Source: Niastella caeni (lineage in GTDB: Bacteria; Bacteroidota; Bacteroidia; Chitinophagales; Chitinophagaceae). Taken from it: a stretch of 64,000 nucleotides of DNA. The notes under the pieces were generated by a model. That model made no database searches and was not told the origin of the DNA. It was given only the letters and a program-made list of their open reading frames with translations. Positions within the stretch are counted from its first letter, which is position 1. Every line of letters starts with the position of its first letter. The stretch covers positions 62,001 through 126,000 of the forward strand of contig NZ_STFF01000014.1 in assembly GCF_004834005.1 (NCBI RefSeq), read 5' to 3'. The translations under genes were made by a program, and so were the position numbers. Below, one piece after another: positions 1-8,811 of this stretch.

Positions 1-28
1 AGGTATAAATTTTGAACGTAGCATATAC

Positions 29-256
29 ATGCAAAAAAATAAAACCCAAAAGGCAGACCTGAATGATCAGGTCCATAGCGAGTTTGAAACCAGTATTGGA
101 AATAATTTCGATGTTGTACGCGAAGAAGGGGAGAAAAGAGACAAGAAAAAGGATGAAGCAGGGCCGCTCAATCAGTTGCCGGATGAAGATGCTGTTAAAA
201 ATGAAGAAGTTGCAGGGGAACACCTGCCAAAGATGGATGCTGATGAAAAAAGTTGA
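29..256 (+). CDS. small acidic hypothetical protein
   Basis: 75 residues, highly charged (rich in Glu, Asp and Lys), with no signal peptide, membrane segment or cysteine. It begins at an ATG after an AT-rich stretch containing TATAAATTTTG, which resembles a Bacteroidota -7 element. I do not recognise a family; it is probably soluble and disordered. The last codon and the TGA stop lie in the left arm of an intergenic inverted repeat (251-363), so the natural C-terminus may have been reshaped by that repeat. It sits about 125 bp upstream of the ABC exporter gene on the same strand. Moderate certainty that it is real, because only composition and a plausible start support it. Confidence 0.5.
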   Translation: MQKNKTQKADLNDQVHSEFETSIGNNFDVVREEGEKRDKKKDEAGPLNQLPDEDAVKNEEVAGEHLPKMDADEKS

Positions 257-363
257 CAGGTTAACAAGTTAATAGGTTGACAAGTTAACAAATAATTAGT
301 GGGCTGAGCCTGAGGATTACCTTGTGTACCTGTGAGCCTGTTAACTTTTCTAACTTAACTTCG
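251..363. repeat. inverted-repeat intergenic element, GTTAAC-type arms
   Basis: Left arm (251-290) is a degenerate tandem of AAGTTAAC/AGGTTGAC units. Right arm (about 338-363) carries the complement (GTTAACTTTTCTAACTTAAC). A core of about 48 bp separates them. The left arm includes the stop of the small acidic gene. The right arm ends about 20 bp before the likely TTG start of the ABC exporter, so codons read upstream of 382 would be repeat-derived. Confidence 0.65.
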
Positions 364-381
364 CCACTCAAATTCCTGCGG

Positions 382-2205
382 TTGAAACATCTAAAAGCGC
401 TTAATCAGTATTTCTGGAAATACCGGTACCGGTTGTGTTTAGGTATTCTCTTTATCATTATTTCCAACTACTTCGCCGTACTGGCCCCCCAGGTCACCGG
501 CTATGTGTTCGATGTGGTGCAACGGGCTTTTGGCATTGAACCTAAGAAGTCGGCCGTTCAATACGACTGGCTGGTGAACCAGTTCATTCATTTTGCCGAA
601 CAAAACAGGACCATTTCCGTGATCGCTCTTTGCGGTATCACCATCCTGGTGCTGGCACTCATCCGCGGCATTTTTATGTTCCTTATGCGGCAGACAATCA
701 TTGTCATGAGCCGCCATATTGAGTACGATCAAAAGAACGCCATCTTTAAACAATACCTTACCCTCGATACCAATTTTTATAAAACCCACAGTACCGGCGA
801 CCTCATGAACCGCATGGCTGAAGACGTAAGCCGGGTAAGAATGTTCACCGGTCCGGCCATTATGTATTTTATTAACCTGGTGTCGTTGATCTCACTGTCG
901 GTTTATTATATGGTAAAGAAAGATGCGCTGCTCACCCTGTACGTGTTAGCGCCATTACCCATTTTGGCCGTAACTATATATGTAGTAAATACTATTATTA
1001 ATAAAAAGAGTGAACGGATCCAGGCATTATTAAGTGATCTTACTACCAATGCCCAGGAATCGTATTCCGGTATCAGGGTAATCAAGTCGTTTGTGCAGGA
1101 AAAGGCCATGTTCGAATTCTTTGATAAGAACAGCGAGGAATATAAGACCAACGCCATTGCGCTGGCCAAAACGGAAGCGCTGTATTTTCCTTCCATGACC
1201 TTGCTCATTGGTCTTAGTACCTTGCTTACCATCATGATAGGCGGCATTTACGCCATTTACGGCGAGCATAAAATTGGTATGAGCACCATTGCCGAGTTTG
1301 TGATGTATATTAATATGCTCACCTTCCCGGTTGGCGCTATCGGGTGGACGGCCAGCATGATACAACGTGCGGCCGCTTCGCAAAAGCGCATTAACGAATT
1401 CCTGCATACCGATCCGGTTATTGTTAATCCGCCCAACCCCATTAAGCCTGCTTTGCAGGGCAGCATTGTTTTTGATAATGTTGATTTTGTTTACCCCAAT
1501 ACCGGAATTCAGGCGTTGACGCATTTCAACCTGCATATTAAGAAAGGGCAGAAGATTGCCATCATCGGTCATACCGGCAGTGGTAAAACCACCATTGCGC
1601 AATTGTTATTACGCATGTACGATCCTTCGGTGGGTAATATCAGCATCGATGGCACCGACCTGCGTCAAATGGACCTGCAGGAACTGCGCCGCCAGATCAG
1701 CTATGTGCCGCAAGACGTTTTCCTGTTCAGCGATACCATTAATAATAACATCCTGTTTAGCCCGGGCGGGAATACCAATTCAGAAACTGTAACCAGGGCG
1801 GCCCGTTATGCCAGTGTGGAAAGAGAAATAGAAGGTTTTCACGACAGATACGACACCATGGTAGGGGAGCGGGGTGTTACGCTTAGCGGCGGACAAAAGC
1901 AACGTATTTCCATTGCCCGCGCGCTGGCCAAAGACCCGCAGATCGTGGTGTTCGACGATTGCCTGAGCGCCGTTGACGCCCGCACCGAAAAGGAGATCCT
2001 CGGTAACTTAAGTATATATCTTCAACATAAAACCGCGATCATAATTACCCATCGCATATTCACCCTTTTTGATTTTGACACCATTGTTGTGCTCGATGAA
2101 GGCAAGATTGTTGAGACCGGAACACATAACGAATTATTATCATTGAATGGTTATTATGCGTATTTATACGAACAACAGCTTCAGCAGGAGCGGGAAGAAA
2201 GCTAA
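382..2205 (+). CDS. ABC transporter ATP-binding/permease protein (MsbA/MdlB-type exporter half)
   Basis: About 607 residues with the standard exporter fold: an N-terminal six-helix transmembrane domain (first helix YRLCLGILFIIIS) and a C-terminal ATPase domain. The ATPase has Walker A GHTGSGKTT, Q-loop YVPQDVFLF, signature LSGGQKQR, Walker B IVVFDD, D-loop SAVDA and H-loop THR. It should work as a dimer in the inner membrane, exporting a lipid or drug-like substrate. Oddity: the residue after the Walker B Asp is Asp, not the usual catalytic Glu, as in the degenerate site of heterodimeric exporters. No partner half is in view. I chose TTG at 382 (reading MKHLKALNQYF) because that is where family-like sequence starts; the open frame extends to 322, but that part is repeat arm. 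The substrate cannot be inferred. Confidence 0.9.
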   Translation: MKHLKALNQYFWKYRYRLCLGILFIIISNYFAVLAPQVTGYVFDVVQRAFGIEPKKSAVQYDWLVNQFIHFAEQNRTISVIALCGITILVLALIRGIFMFLMRQTIIVMSRHIEYDQKNAIFKQYLTLDTNFYKTHSTGDLMNRMAEDVSRVRMFTGPAIMYFINLVSLISLSVYYMVKKDALLTLYVLAPLPILAVTIYVVNTIINKKSERIQALLSDLTTNAQESYSGIRVIKSFVQEKAMFEFFDKNSEEYKTNAIALAKTEALYFPSMTLLIGLSTLLTIMIGGIYAIYGEHKIGMSTIAEFVMYINMLTFPVGAIGWTASMIQRAAASQKRINEFLHTDPVIVNPPNPIKPALQGSIVFDNVDFVYPNTGIQALTHFNLHIKKGQKIAIIGHTGSGKTTIAQLLLRMYDPSVGNISIDGTDLRQMDLQELRRQISYVPQDVFLFSDTINNNILFSPGGNTNSETVTRAARYASVEREIEGFHDRYDTMVGERGVTLSGGQKQRISIARALAKDPQIVVFDDCLSAVDARTEKEILGNLSIYLQHKTAIIITHRIFTLFDFDTIVVLDEGKIVETGTHNELLSLNGYYAYLYEQQLQQEREES

Positions 2206-2261
2206 ATCGAGTCACAAATGGGGATAATTAAGGGAAATTACTTCGTAAAATGCTAATGAAA

Positions 2262-2292
2262 TTTTGTTGATTCTAAAACAATATTATATTTG
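2262..2292 (+). promoter_or_regulatory. Bacteroidota-type promoter of the PUR-like gene
   Basis: TTTTG at 2262-2266 and TATATTTG at 2285-2292 match the -33 TTTG and -7 TAnnTTTG elements recognised by the primary sigma factor of Bacteroidota. The spacer from TTTG to the -7 box is 18 bp. It lies 50 bp upstream of the ATG at 2342. This is the clearest promoter in the window. Confidence 0.75.
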
Positions 2293-2341
2293 TAACGCTT
2301 TTTTTTGTGAAAATTTGATAATTGTTAACTGCAAAACTTAA

Positions 2342-2770
2342 ATGACTGTGGCGTACGAAAACAACGACAAACGTATGGAAAGCGTTTATAGCAAACGCAT
2401 AAGAGCTGGGAAAAGAAGAACCTACTTCTTTGATGTGAGGGCTACCCGTGGAAATGACTACTACATTACCATTACGGAAAGCCGCAAAAAATTCAACGAA
2501 AACGGGTACGACAGGCACAAGATCTTCTTGTACAAGGAAGATTTCAACAAATTCTTAAAGGCATTGACTGAAGCGGTAGATTATGTTAAGACTGAATTGA
2601 TGCCCAATTTTGATTTTGACGCCTATAACCACGATCAAGTTGCAGAAAACGATATCGATGATATTGCCGCTGAAGCTGTTGCTCCAACCCCGGCTTTACA
2701 GGTAAACACCGCTTCGAGCAATGGTGCTGGTTCAGCCGCTGATGCTGGTGAAGAAGTTGATAAATGGTAA
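2342..2770 (+). CDS. PUR family DNA/RNA-binding protein (DUF3276)
   Basis: 142 residues. Residues about 10-100 match the small PUR-alpha-like family (DUF3276) found across Bacteroidota: the SKRIRAGKRRTYFFDV start, the NDYYITITES strand, and a basic segment ending in FLKALTEAVDYV. The C-terminal about 40 residues are acidic and Ala-rich, probably disordered. PUR domains bind single-stranded nucleic acid; the bacterial proteins' physiological role is not settled. It stands alone, between a strong promoter and a good rho-independent terminator, so it is probably a highly expressed single-gene unit. Confidence 0.88.
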   Translation: MTVAYENNDKRMESVYSKRIRAGKRRTYFFDVRATRGNDYYITITESRKKFNENGYDRHKIFLYKEDFNKFLKALTEAVDYVKTELMPNFDFDAYNHDQVAENDIDDIAAEAVAPTPALQVNTASSNGAGSAADAGEEVDKW

Positions 2771-2796
2771 TTCATATAAAGCTATTATGATCTAGC

Positions 2797-2822
2797 AAGC
2801 TCCCGAAAGGAGCTTTTTTTTA
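2797..2822 (+). terminator. rho-independent terminator after the PUR-like gene
   Basis: Stem AAGCTCC / GGAGCTT around a CGAAA loop, followed by a run of T residues. Confidence 0.85.
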
Positions 2823-3325
2823 TTTTAAGGCAGTGAAGGTTTATGGGTGAAGCATCTCTTAAGTATGGTTCATTTTTGAATTAGTCACCGGTTTCCGGTT
2901 CCCGGGCTCTTAGAGCATATGCTGTTTGCCCATAATCAACCTGTAATTAATTTGAACCCCGGTAACTGGTACCTGGTAACCGGTAACTGAAGTAACTGGC
3001 AACTACAACCGTAATTATTATACCTATAACTAACTTCACTTTTCTTGTCATAAACCCCATATCCATTGTATTAAACCAGGTTGTCGTGATTTCCTGTCAA
3101 AATAAGCACCAATCGGGTTGATTCTTATGCCTTTATTGCACTGGCATTAAACTTGACATATATGGCAATTGCCTTCAATTCATGGTATTTTAAGCAAGAG
3201 TATGTTATTTTGTCACAGATAAACTTAGAAAGATTCGTTCCATGAACAAATTTTCATTATGCCCCTGGCAATGAAAATTCATTCATGGTAAGAGCCATCT
3301 GGCCTAAAAAAATTAATAATCACAG
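2823..3325. other. 500-bp intergenic region before lon
   Basis: No coding region is supported. It contains one inverted-repeat element (2884-3006) and an AT-rich stretch that must carry the lon promoter. A TATTTTG motif near 3210 is only an approximate -7 box. Confidence 0.6.
2884..3006. repeat. inverted-repeat intergenic element, GGTAACCGGTAAC-type arms
   Basis: Left arm (about 2884-2907) holds CACCGGTTTCCGGTTCCCGG. Right arm (about 2957-3006) holds several degenerate copies of GGTAACTGGTACC and GGTAACCGGTAACTG, complementary to the left arm. The same vocabulary recurs at 5930-6034 and as a lone arm at 26638-26656. Confidence 0.6.
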
Positions 3326-5728
3326 ATGAAAGAAGCGAAAATATTATTCACGCCAGAAGATGAAATGGACTTTATTCCTATTATCCCTCTCAATGAGAAT
3401 GAAGGAGATAACAGCGCCGATATAGTCATTCCGTCGGAATTGGCCTTGTTGCCATTGCGGAATACTGTATTGTTCCCTGGTGTAGTTCTGCCTATAACCG
3501 TGGGGCGCGATAAAAGCATAAAAGCCGTAAATGACGCCTATAAAGCTGACAAACTGGTTGGCGTTATAGCGCAAAAAGACAGTAATGTAGAAGATCCTGC
3601 CATTACCGACCTGGAAGATATTGGAACCGTTGCCAAGATCATTAAAATGATCAAAATGCCTGATGGCGGCACCACCGTTATCATTCAGGGTAAACGCCGG
3701 TTCAAGGTCTCTGCGATCACCACCGAAGAGCCTTATTTCAAAGCCCGGGTAGAATTGCTGGAAGAAGATGAAGCTCCCAAGAACGAAGATTTTAATGCCT
3801 ATGTAGCGAATATCAAGGAACTGGCCGGGCAAATCATTCAGCTTTCGCCCAATATTCCTTCCGAAGCTTCCATCATTTTACGCAATATTGAAAACCCGTC
3901 CTTTCTTATTCATTTCATATCCAGCAATTTAAATACTGACCTGGTAGAAAAGCAGAAGCTGCTGGAATTGAATAATATCGAAACCCGGGCCGATCTGTTA
4001 ATGAAACTGCTGCAACGCGAATTGCAGTTTGCCGAGCTAAAGAATAAGGTTACTACCAAAACCAAGACCGAGCTCGATAAACAACAGCGCGAGTATTTTC
4101 TGCAACAGCAAATGAAGAGTATCAAGGAAGAGCTGGGCGGCGATACCAACGAGCGCGAAATAAAGGAAATGCAGAAGAGGGCGGAAGCCAAGAAATGGCC
4201 CGAATCTGCCAAAGAAATGTTTAAAAAGGGGATTGAAAAGCTGGAGCGTATGCACCCCAGCACGCCCGATTACTCTGTGGTGTACAATCACCTCGACCTC
4301 ATGCTCGACCTGCCCTGGCAGGAATGTACAGAGGACCAGTACGATCTGAAGAAAGCGAAAAAGGTGCTCGACCATGACCATTACGGTATGGAAAAAGTAA
4401 AAGAACGCCTGCTCGAATACCTGGCCGTACTGAAGTTGAAGGGTGATATGAAAAGCCCCATTCTTTGCTTTGTAGGCCCTCCGGGTATTGGTAAAACCTC
4501 TCTGGGCCGCAGCATTGCAACGGCTATTCAACGTAAATACGGCCGTGTGAGCCTGGGCGGTTTGCACGATGAAAGTGAAATTCGCGGTCACCGTAAAACC
4601 TATATCGGTGCCATGCCCGGCCGTATCGTTCAAATGATCCGCAAACTCAAATCATCGAACCCCGTCCTCATTCTCGATGAAATTGATAAAGTAGGGAACG
4701 ATTTCCGGGGCGACCCGTCCTCAGCCCTGCTCGAAGTGCTTGACCCAGAGCAAAACAACTCCTTTTACGATAATTACCTCGAACTGGAATATGACCTTAG
4801 CAAGGTATTGTTCATTGCTACGGCGAATGATATCAATAACATTCAACCTGCATTGCGCGACCGGCTCGAGATCATTAACCTGAGCGGGTATGCGGTGGAA
4901 GAAAAAGTGCAGATCGCGAAAAGGCACCTGGTGCCCAAGCAAAAAGAAGCGCATGGGTTGAAGAAGTTAGATTTTAAAATAGGCGATACCGTATTGCAAA
5001 AGATCATTCAGGATTATACCCGGGAAAGTGGCGTACGTGAGCTGGACCGTTACCTGGCTTCCATCATGCGGTATGAAGCAAAAGAATATGCAATAAAAGA
5101 GCAGGTAAAAAGCACGTTAACCGAACGCGATATAGAGAAGATCCTGGGCAAGCCAAAATATAACAACGAAATATATAAGGTAGCCAACATTCCCGGTGTG
5201 TCTATAGGATTGGCCTGGACGTATGTAGGCGGTGATATTCTGTTTATGGAAACCAGCCTGAGCGATGGCAAAGGCGATCTGAAACTGACCGGTAACCTGG
5301 GCAATGTGATGAAGGAAAGCGCTACTACCGCGTTAACTTACCTGCAATCCAATGCTAAAAAGGTAGGCATTGATAATAGTTTGTTTGAGAAGAAAAGTAT
5401 TCATGTGCACGTGCCCGAAGGCGCGGTACCGAAAGATGGTCCCAGTGCAGGTATCACTATCATGACCTCCATTGCATCGGCGTTAACCGGTAAACGGGTA
5501 AAACCATATCTGGCTATGACGGGTGAGATCACCCTGCGCGGTCAGGTGTTGCCGGTAGGGGGTATTAAAGAGAAAGTTTTGGCAGCCCGCCGCGCCGGTT
5601 TAAAAGAAATTGTTCTTTGCTGGCAGAATGAACGCGACATTAAAGAAATTGATACCGCATTTATCAAGGGCTTAACCTTTCACTATGTAAAGACCATGCA
5701 GCAGGTGTTGGAAATTGCGTTGGGCTAA
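3326..5728 (+). CDS. lon: ATP-dependent Lon protease
   Basis: 800 residues, full length for LonA. Order: N-terminal substrate-binding LON domain (about residues 35-240, starting [15 protein letters not shown]), a helical linker with a coiled-coil-like stretch (about 245-330), the AAA+ ATPase (Walker [10 protein letters not shown] near residue 382, Walker [11 protein letters not shown]) and the serine protease domain. The catalytic Ser is in PKDGPSAG (about residue 707) and the catalytic Lys in GGIKEK (about 748). It degrades misfolded and regulatory proteins in the cytoplasm. A monocistronic unit is likely, since it has a long leader region and its own terminator. All key residues are present. 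Confidence 0.97.
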   Translation: MKEAKILFTPEDEMDFIPIIPLNENEGDNSADIVIPSELALLPLRNTVLFPGVVLPITVGRDKSIKAVNDAYKADKLVGVIAQKDSNVEDPAITDLEDIGTVAKIIKMIKMPDGGTTVIIQGKRRFKVSAITTEEPYFKARVELLEEDEAPKNEDFNAYVANIKELAGQIIQLSPNIPSEASIILRNIENPSFLIHFISSNLNTDLVEKQKLLELNNIETRADLLMKLLQRELQFAELKNKVTTKTKTELDKQQREYFLQQQMKSIKEELGGDTNEREIKEMQKRAEAKKWPESAKEMFKKGIEKLERMHPSTPDYSVVYNHLDLMLDLPWQECTEDQYDLKKAKKVLDHDHYGMEKVKERLLEYLAVLKLKGDMKSPILCFVGPPGIGKTSLGRSIATAIQRKYGRVSLGGLHDESEIRGHRKTYIGAMPGRIVQMIRKLKSSNPVLILDEIDKVGNDFRGDPSSALLEVLDPEQNNSFYDNYLELEYDLSKVLFIATANDINNIQPALRDRLEIINLSGYAVEEKVQIAKRHLVPKQKEAHGLKKLDFKIGDTVLQKIIQDYTRESGVRELDRYLASIMRYEAKEYAIKEQVKSTLTERDIEKILGKPKYNNEIYKVANIPGVSIGLAWTYVGGDILFMETSLSDGKGDLKLTGNLGNVMKESATTALTYLQSNAKKVGIDNSLFEKKSIHVHVPEGAVPKDGPSAGITIMTSIASALTGKRVKPYLAMTGEITLRGQVLPVGGIKEKVLAARRAGLKEIVLCWQNERDIKEIDTAFIKGLTFHYVKTMQQVLEIALG

Positions 5729-5891
5729 GCTAAACGCTTAACGCAAAATGCAATTGCCAGAAGCCCTGCGTCCTTTAATAGGATTTTAATGTATTCTTTT
5801 CTGAACATCATTGAACAAATAGATATTGAACCCTGTTAATAATTATTCAACCGAGATTTTTTTTCATGTTGGTTGTTTTAAGGGTTAAAGA

Positions 5892-5921
5892 AATTCCTCC
5901 ATGTCAATGGAGGAATTTTCG
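5892..5921 (+). terminator. rho-independent terminator after lon
   Basis: Perfect 11-bp stem (AATTCCTCCAT / ATGGAGGAATT) with loop GTCA, followed by TTTTCGTTT. It lies 164 bp past the lon stop. Confidence 0.75.
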
Positions 5922-5929
5922 TTTATACA

Positions 5930-6034
5930 GGTCGCCTGTTCCCGGTTGCCAGGCATTAAGGTCCAGCATTTCCGCCAATAGTCAAGCAGTCAATTATTTC
6001 AGTCGGGTAACCGGCACCCGGTAACCGGCAACTA
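5930..6034. repeat. inverted-repeat intergenic element, GGTAACCGGCAAC-type arms
   Basis: Left arm (5930-5952) includes TGTTCCCGGTTGCCAGG. Right arm (6004-6034) is a tandem of CGGGTAACCGGCAC and CGGTAACCGGCAAC. A core of about 50 bp lies between. Same motif family as 2884-3006. It ends 26 bp before the porQ start. With the lon terminator it accounts for most of the 332-bp lon-porQ gap; the rest is featureless AT-rich DNA. Confidence 0.6.
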
Positions 6035-6060
6035 GTTTTTTTTAGCTATTTTCGTCAGGC

Positions 6061-7131
6061 GTGTCAAGACGACTGTATATATTACTTTTTTTATTTATCC
6101 TTGCCCGAACTCATGCACAAACATTGGGCGGCAGTACGGTTTATAACTTTTTACAACTTTCCAATACACCCCAGTTGACCGCTTTAGGCGGGATTAACAT
6201 TTCCAATCAAACCGCTGATATTGGCCTGGCCTTTAACAATCCGGCTTTATTACGTGCTGCCATGCACACCCATACCTCCATGGTGTTTAATTCGTTTTAT
6301 GCGGGTATAAAGAACTATCACGTGATGGCAGGGTTTCGCAATGAACCCCTTAAGACCACGTTTGCGGCAGGGGTTAACTATTTCAGTTATGGTTCCATGG
6401 CCGAAACAGATATTTCGGGTAACGTATTGGGCAATATGCGTCCTTCCGATTATGTAGTACAGGTAAGCGCCGCCCGTCAATATGGGGAGCGCTGGCATTA
6501 TGGCGTAACGGCCAAGTTCATTCATTCTTCGTATGGTATCTATCGTTCTTCAGGGGTGGCCATGGATGCGGGTATTACCTACTTCGATTCGGCCCATTTG
6601 TGGCAGGCATCCCTGGTTGCCAAAAACATGGGGGCGCAGCTAAAGCGGTATGCCGGCAGCAGCGCGGGCGATCTGCCGTTCGACCTGCAATTGGGTATTT
6701 CAAAACGCCTGGCACATGCGCCGGTACAGTTCTCGCTTACACTATTTCAGTTGCACCGTTTTGATACTCGTTATAATGACACTTTATTTACAAACGAATT
6801 AGGCGGGGCGCAGGATAGCAAGGAAAAAAAATATATATTTGACAAGTTTTTCAGACATGTTATACTGGCCGTGCAGTTATACGTTGGTGATAAAGTTGAA
6901 ATAACTGCCGGTTATAATTACCTCCGCCGCAAAGAATTAAATATAACGAACGCCGGCAACGGATTAAACGGTTTTTCAATGGGTGTAGGCGTTTTGTTTA
7001 AAAAAATCCAGATCCGCTACGCGAGGAGTTATTATCAAAATAACTCTTCATATAACCAATTCGGCTTAAACCTCAGGCTAAACGATTATTTCGGCTCAGG
7101 CGGGCTTTTTAACACCGCAGGAAATAAGTAA
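6061..7131 (+). CDS. porQ: type IX secretion system protein PorQ
   Basis: 356 residues with an N-terminal signal peptide (LYILLFLFILARTHAQ). The mature start GGSTVYNFLQLSNTPQLTAL followed by GGINISN is the hallmark of PorQ, and the rest is alternating beta-strand sequence as in outer-membrane barrels of the PorV/PorQ type. PorQ anchors the attachment complex (PorU, V, Q, Z) that handles type IX cargo at the cell surface. The start is GTG at 6061, directly ahead of the signal peptide; no upstream ATG fits. Its presence implies a type IX secretion system elsewhere in the genome. No other por gene is adjacent. Confidence 0.87.
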   Translation: MSRRLYILLFLFILARTHAQTLGGSTVYNFLQLSNTPQLTALGGINISNQTADIGLAFNNPALLRAAMHTHTSMVFNSFYAGIKNYHVMAGFRNEPLKTTFAAGVNYFSYGSMAETDISGNVLGNMRPSDYVVQVSAARQYGERWHYGVTAKFIHSSYGIYRSSGVAMDAGITYFDSAHLWQASLVAKNMGAQLKRYAGSSAGDLPFDLQLGISKRLAHAPVQFSLTLFQLHRFDTRYNDTLFTNELGGAQDSKEKKYIFDKFFRHVILAVQLYVGDKVEITAGYNYLRRKELNITNAGNGLNGFSMGVGVLFKKIQIRYARSYYQNNSSYNQFGLNLRLNDYFGSGGLFNTAGNK

Positions 7132-7254
7132 TTGTTTCCCCTTAATTATTATTAACCGCTTTCCTTAAAGTTTTAAAATTTAAGGGATATGGAATGTTGT
7201 TTATCCCACAAAATCAGTAATCTTAATTTTTGCCATTAATTAAACCTTTTCTTA

Positions 7255-7665
7255 ATGATCAAAGTGATTATAGCAGATGATCACAAACTGGTACGGGAGG
7301 CCTGGAACCTGCTGCTCAGCAGGGATAAACGGCTTTCTATTATTGCCATATGCGAGAACGGATTCCAGGTTATTGAAGCCTGTAAGACGCTTTCGCCAGA
7401 TGTTGTTTTGATGGATATCAACATGGAGCCAATTAGTGGTATCGACGCTACCAAGGCTATCCGTGAATTTACCGATGACATCCGCATCATCGGCATTTCG
7501 GTTCATACCGATCTTCCTTATGTAAATGCCCTGATGCATGCGGGCGCTAATGGTTATGTTACCAAAAACTCTTCCGGTGAAGAAATGATAAGAGCTATTA
7601 TGCTGGTGATGGATGGACAGCAGTATTTCTGTAAAGAGATTGTTGATATTTTGGGGGCGGTGTGA
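7255..7665 (+). CDS. receiver-only response regulator (NarL-type REC domain)
   Basis: 136 residues forming one complete CheY-like receiver domain. It has the acidic pair in VIIADDHKLVREAW, the phosphorylatable Asp in VVLMDINM (about residue 59), Ser/Thr in the GISVH strand, and Lys in YVTKNSSG. The sequence style is that of NarL/LuxR-type transcription factors, yet there is no C-terminal helix-turn-helix. The frame stops at GAV and an intergenic repeat (AGCTGCAAGC type) starts within about 10 bp. Either it is a genuine stand-alone receiver that works by protein contact, or the DNA-binding half was lost. No histidine kinase is adjacent. Confidence 0.85.
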   Translation: MIKVIIADDHKLVREAWNLLLSRDKRLSIIAICENGFQVIEACKTLSPDVVLMDINMEPISGIDATKAIREFTDDIRIIGISVHTDLPYVNALMHAGANGYVTKNSSGEEMIRAIMLVMDGQQYFCKEIVDILGAV

Positions 7666-7671
7666 GGGGAA

Positions 7672-7736
7672 AGCAGCTGCAAGCTCCACGCAATACAGCT
7701 GAAAGCAAAAAACTGTAAGCTTAAAGCAAATGCAAA
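7672..7736. repeat. single-arm repeat, AGCTGCAAGC/AGCTGAAAGC type
   Basis: A degenerate tandem of the motif AGCTGCAAGC / AGCTGAAAGC / CTGTAAGCTTAAAGC begins just after the stop of the receiver gene. No complementary arm is seen next to it. The same vocabulary forms the large element at 28549-28996. Confidence 0.5.
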
Positions 7737-7751
7737 ACTTACTTAAATAAT

Positions 7752-7793
7752 AAAGTCCGAAGCCAGTTTTTTCTGTTGACTTCGGACTTTTGT
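7752..7793. terminator. bidirectional terminator between the receiver gene and bioB
   Basis: Perfect 11-bp stem AAAGTCCGAAG / CTTCGGACTTT, extended by CAG/CTG inside, with T-rich sequence on both strands. It serves two convergent genes. Confidence 0.8.
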
Positions 7794-7821
7794 ATTTCTT
7801 ACCTCTTACTTCGCAATGCTA

Positions 7822-8796
7822 TTATCCAACAAGTTCTTTCTCTTCTTTAAAAGCTTCTCTCGGAGTCAACCCCAACAAATCAAACATCGCTTTGTCTTCA
7901 TCGAAAGAAGGGTTGGGCGTGGTCAATAACTTCTCACCGGTAAAGATGGAATTAGCCCCGGCCATAAAGCACAATGCCTGGTCAGAAACGCTCATGGTTG
8001 CGCGGCCTGCACTTAAGCGAACCATCGCTTTAGGCATTAAGATGCGGGCCGTAGCGATCATCTTCACCATATCCCATACATCTACCTGCTGATTATTTTC
8101 CAATGGGGTGCCGGCTACCGGTACCAGTGCATTAATGGGCACGCTTTCAGGATGTTCGGGCATGGTGCTCAGCGTATGCAGCATTTTAATTCGGTCGGCA
8201 TGTGTTTCGCCCAATCCCACAATACCACCGCAGCAAACAGAGATACCGGCTTTGCGCACGTTATCAAGCGTATCGAGGCGGTCGTTATAGGTGCGGGTTG
8301 AAATAATTTCTTTATAGTATTCTTTAGACGTATCTAAGTTATGATTGTAGGCATATAAACCGGCATCGGCCAGTTTTTGGGCTTGTGATTCGGTGAGCAT
8401 ACCCAGCGTACAGCACACTTCCATGCCCATTTCATTTACGCCCTTCACCATGTCTATAACGCGGTCGAAATCGCGGTTATCCCTTACTTCACGCCAGGCG
8501 GCGCCCATGCAAAAACGGGTTGAACCGGCGGCCTTTGCTTTGGCAGCGTATTCCAACACCTGGTCTTTTTGCATTAATGCATGTACATTAACACCTGTAT
8601 TATATCGGGCTGCCTGGGGGCAATAGGCGCAGTCTTCAGAACAGCCTCCGGTTTTTATGGAAAGCAGCGTACAAACCTGTACTTCGCCGGTGTTATTATA
8701 CTGCCGGTGAGCGCTGGCAGCACGATAAATGAGGTCGAGCAGCGGAGAATTATAAATTTCCTGTATTTCTTCAATTGTCCAGTCGTTTCTGATCAT
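7822..8796 (-). CDS. bioB: biotin synthase
   Basis: 324 residues, the usual length for BioB. A radical-SAM enzyme that inserts sulfur into dethiobiotin to make biotin. The CxxxCxxC cluster motif is seen at C52, C56 and C59 ([12 protein letters not shown]); the SAM-binding GAAWREVRD and the auxiliary cluster region ([19 protein letters not shown]) are present, as is the C-terminal [14 protein letters not shown]. It starts only 15 bp after the stop of the sulfatase-fold gene on the same strand, so it may be the last gene of that operon, though the functions do not match. No other bio gene is in the window. Confidence 0.96.
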   Translation of the reverse strand: MIRNDWTIEEIQEIYNSPLLDLIYRAASAHRQYNNTGEVQVCTLLSIKTGGCSEDCAYCPQAARYNTGVNVHALMQKDQVLEYAAKAKAAGSTRFCMGAAWREVRDNRDFDRVIDMVKGVNEMGMEVCCTLGMLTESQAQKLADAGLYAYNHNLDTSKEYYKEIISTRTYNDRLDTLDNVRKAGISVCCGGIVGLGETHADRIKMLHTLSTMPEHPESVPINALVPVAGTPLENNQQVDVWDMVKMIATARILMPKAMVRLSAGRATMSVSDQALCFMAGANSIFTGEKLLTTPNPSFDEDKAMFDLLGLTPREAFKEEKELVG

Positions 8797-8811
8797 GCTG
8801 TTTTCAATTAA

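Noticed and set aside
322-381. Upstream extension of the ABC exporter frame to TTG 322
   Set aside because: These 20 codons are the right arm of the 251-363 repeat and are unlike the family, which starts at MKHLKALNQYF.
4037-4633. Long antisense frame within lon
   Set aside because: Mirror of a GC-rich coding frame; no protein family, and lon on the other strand is certain.
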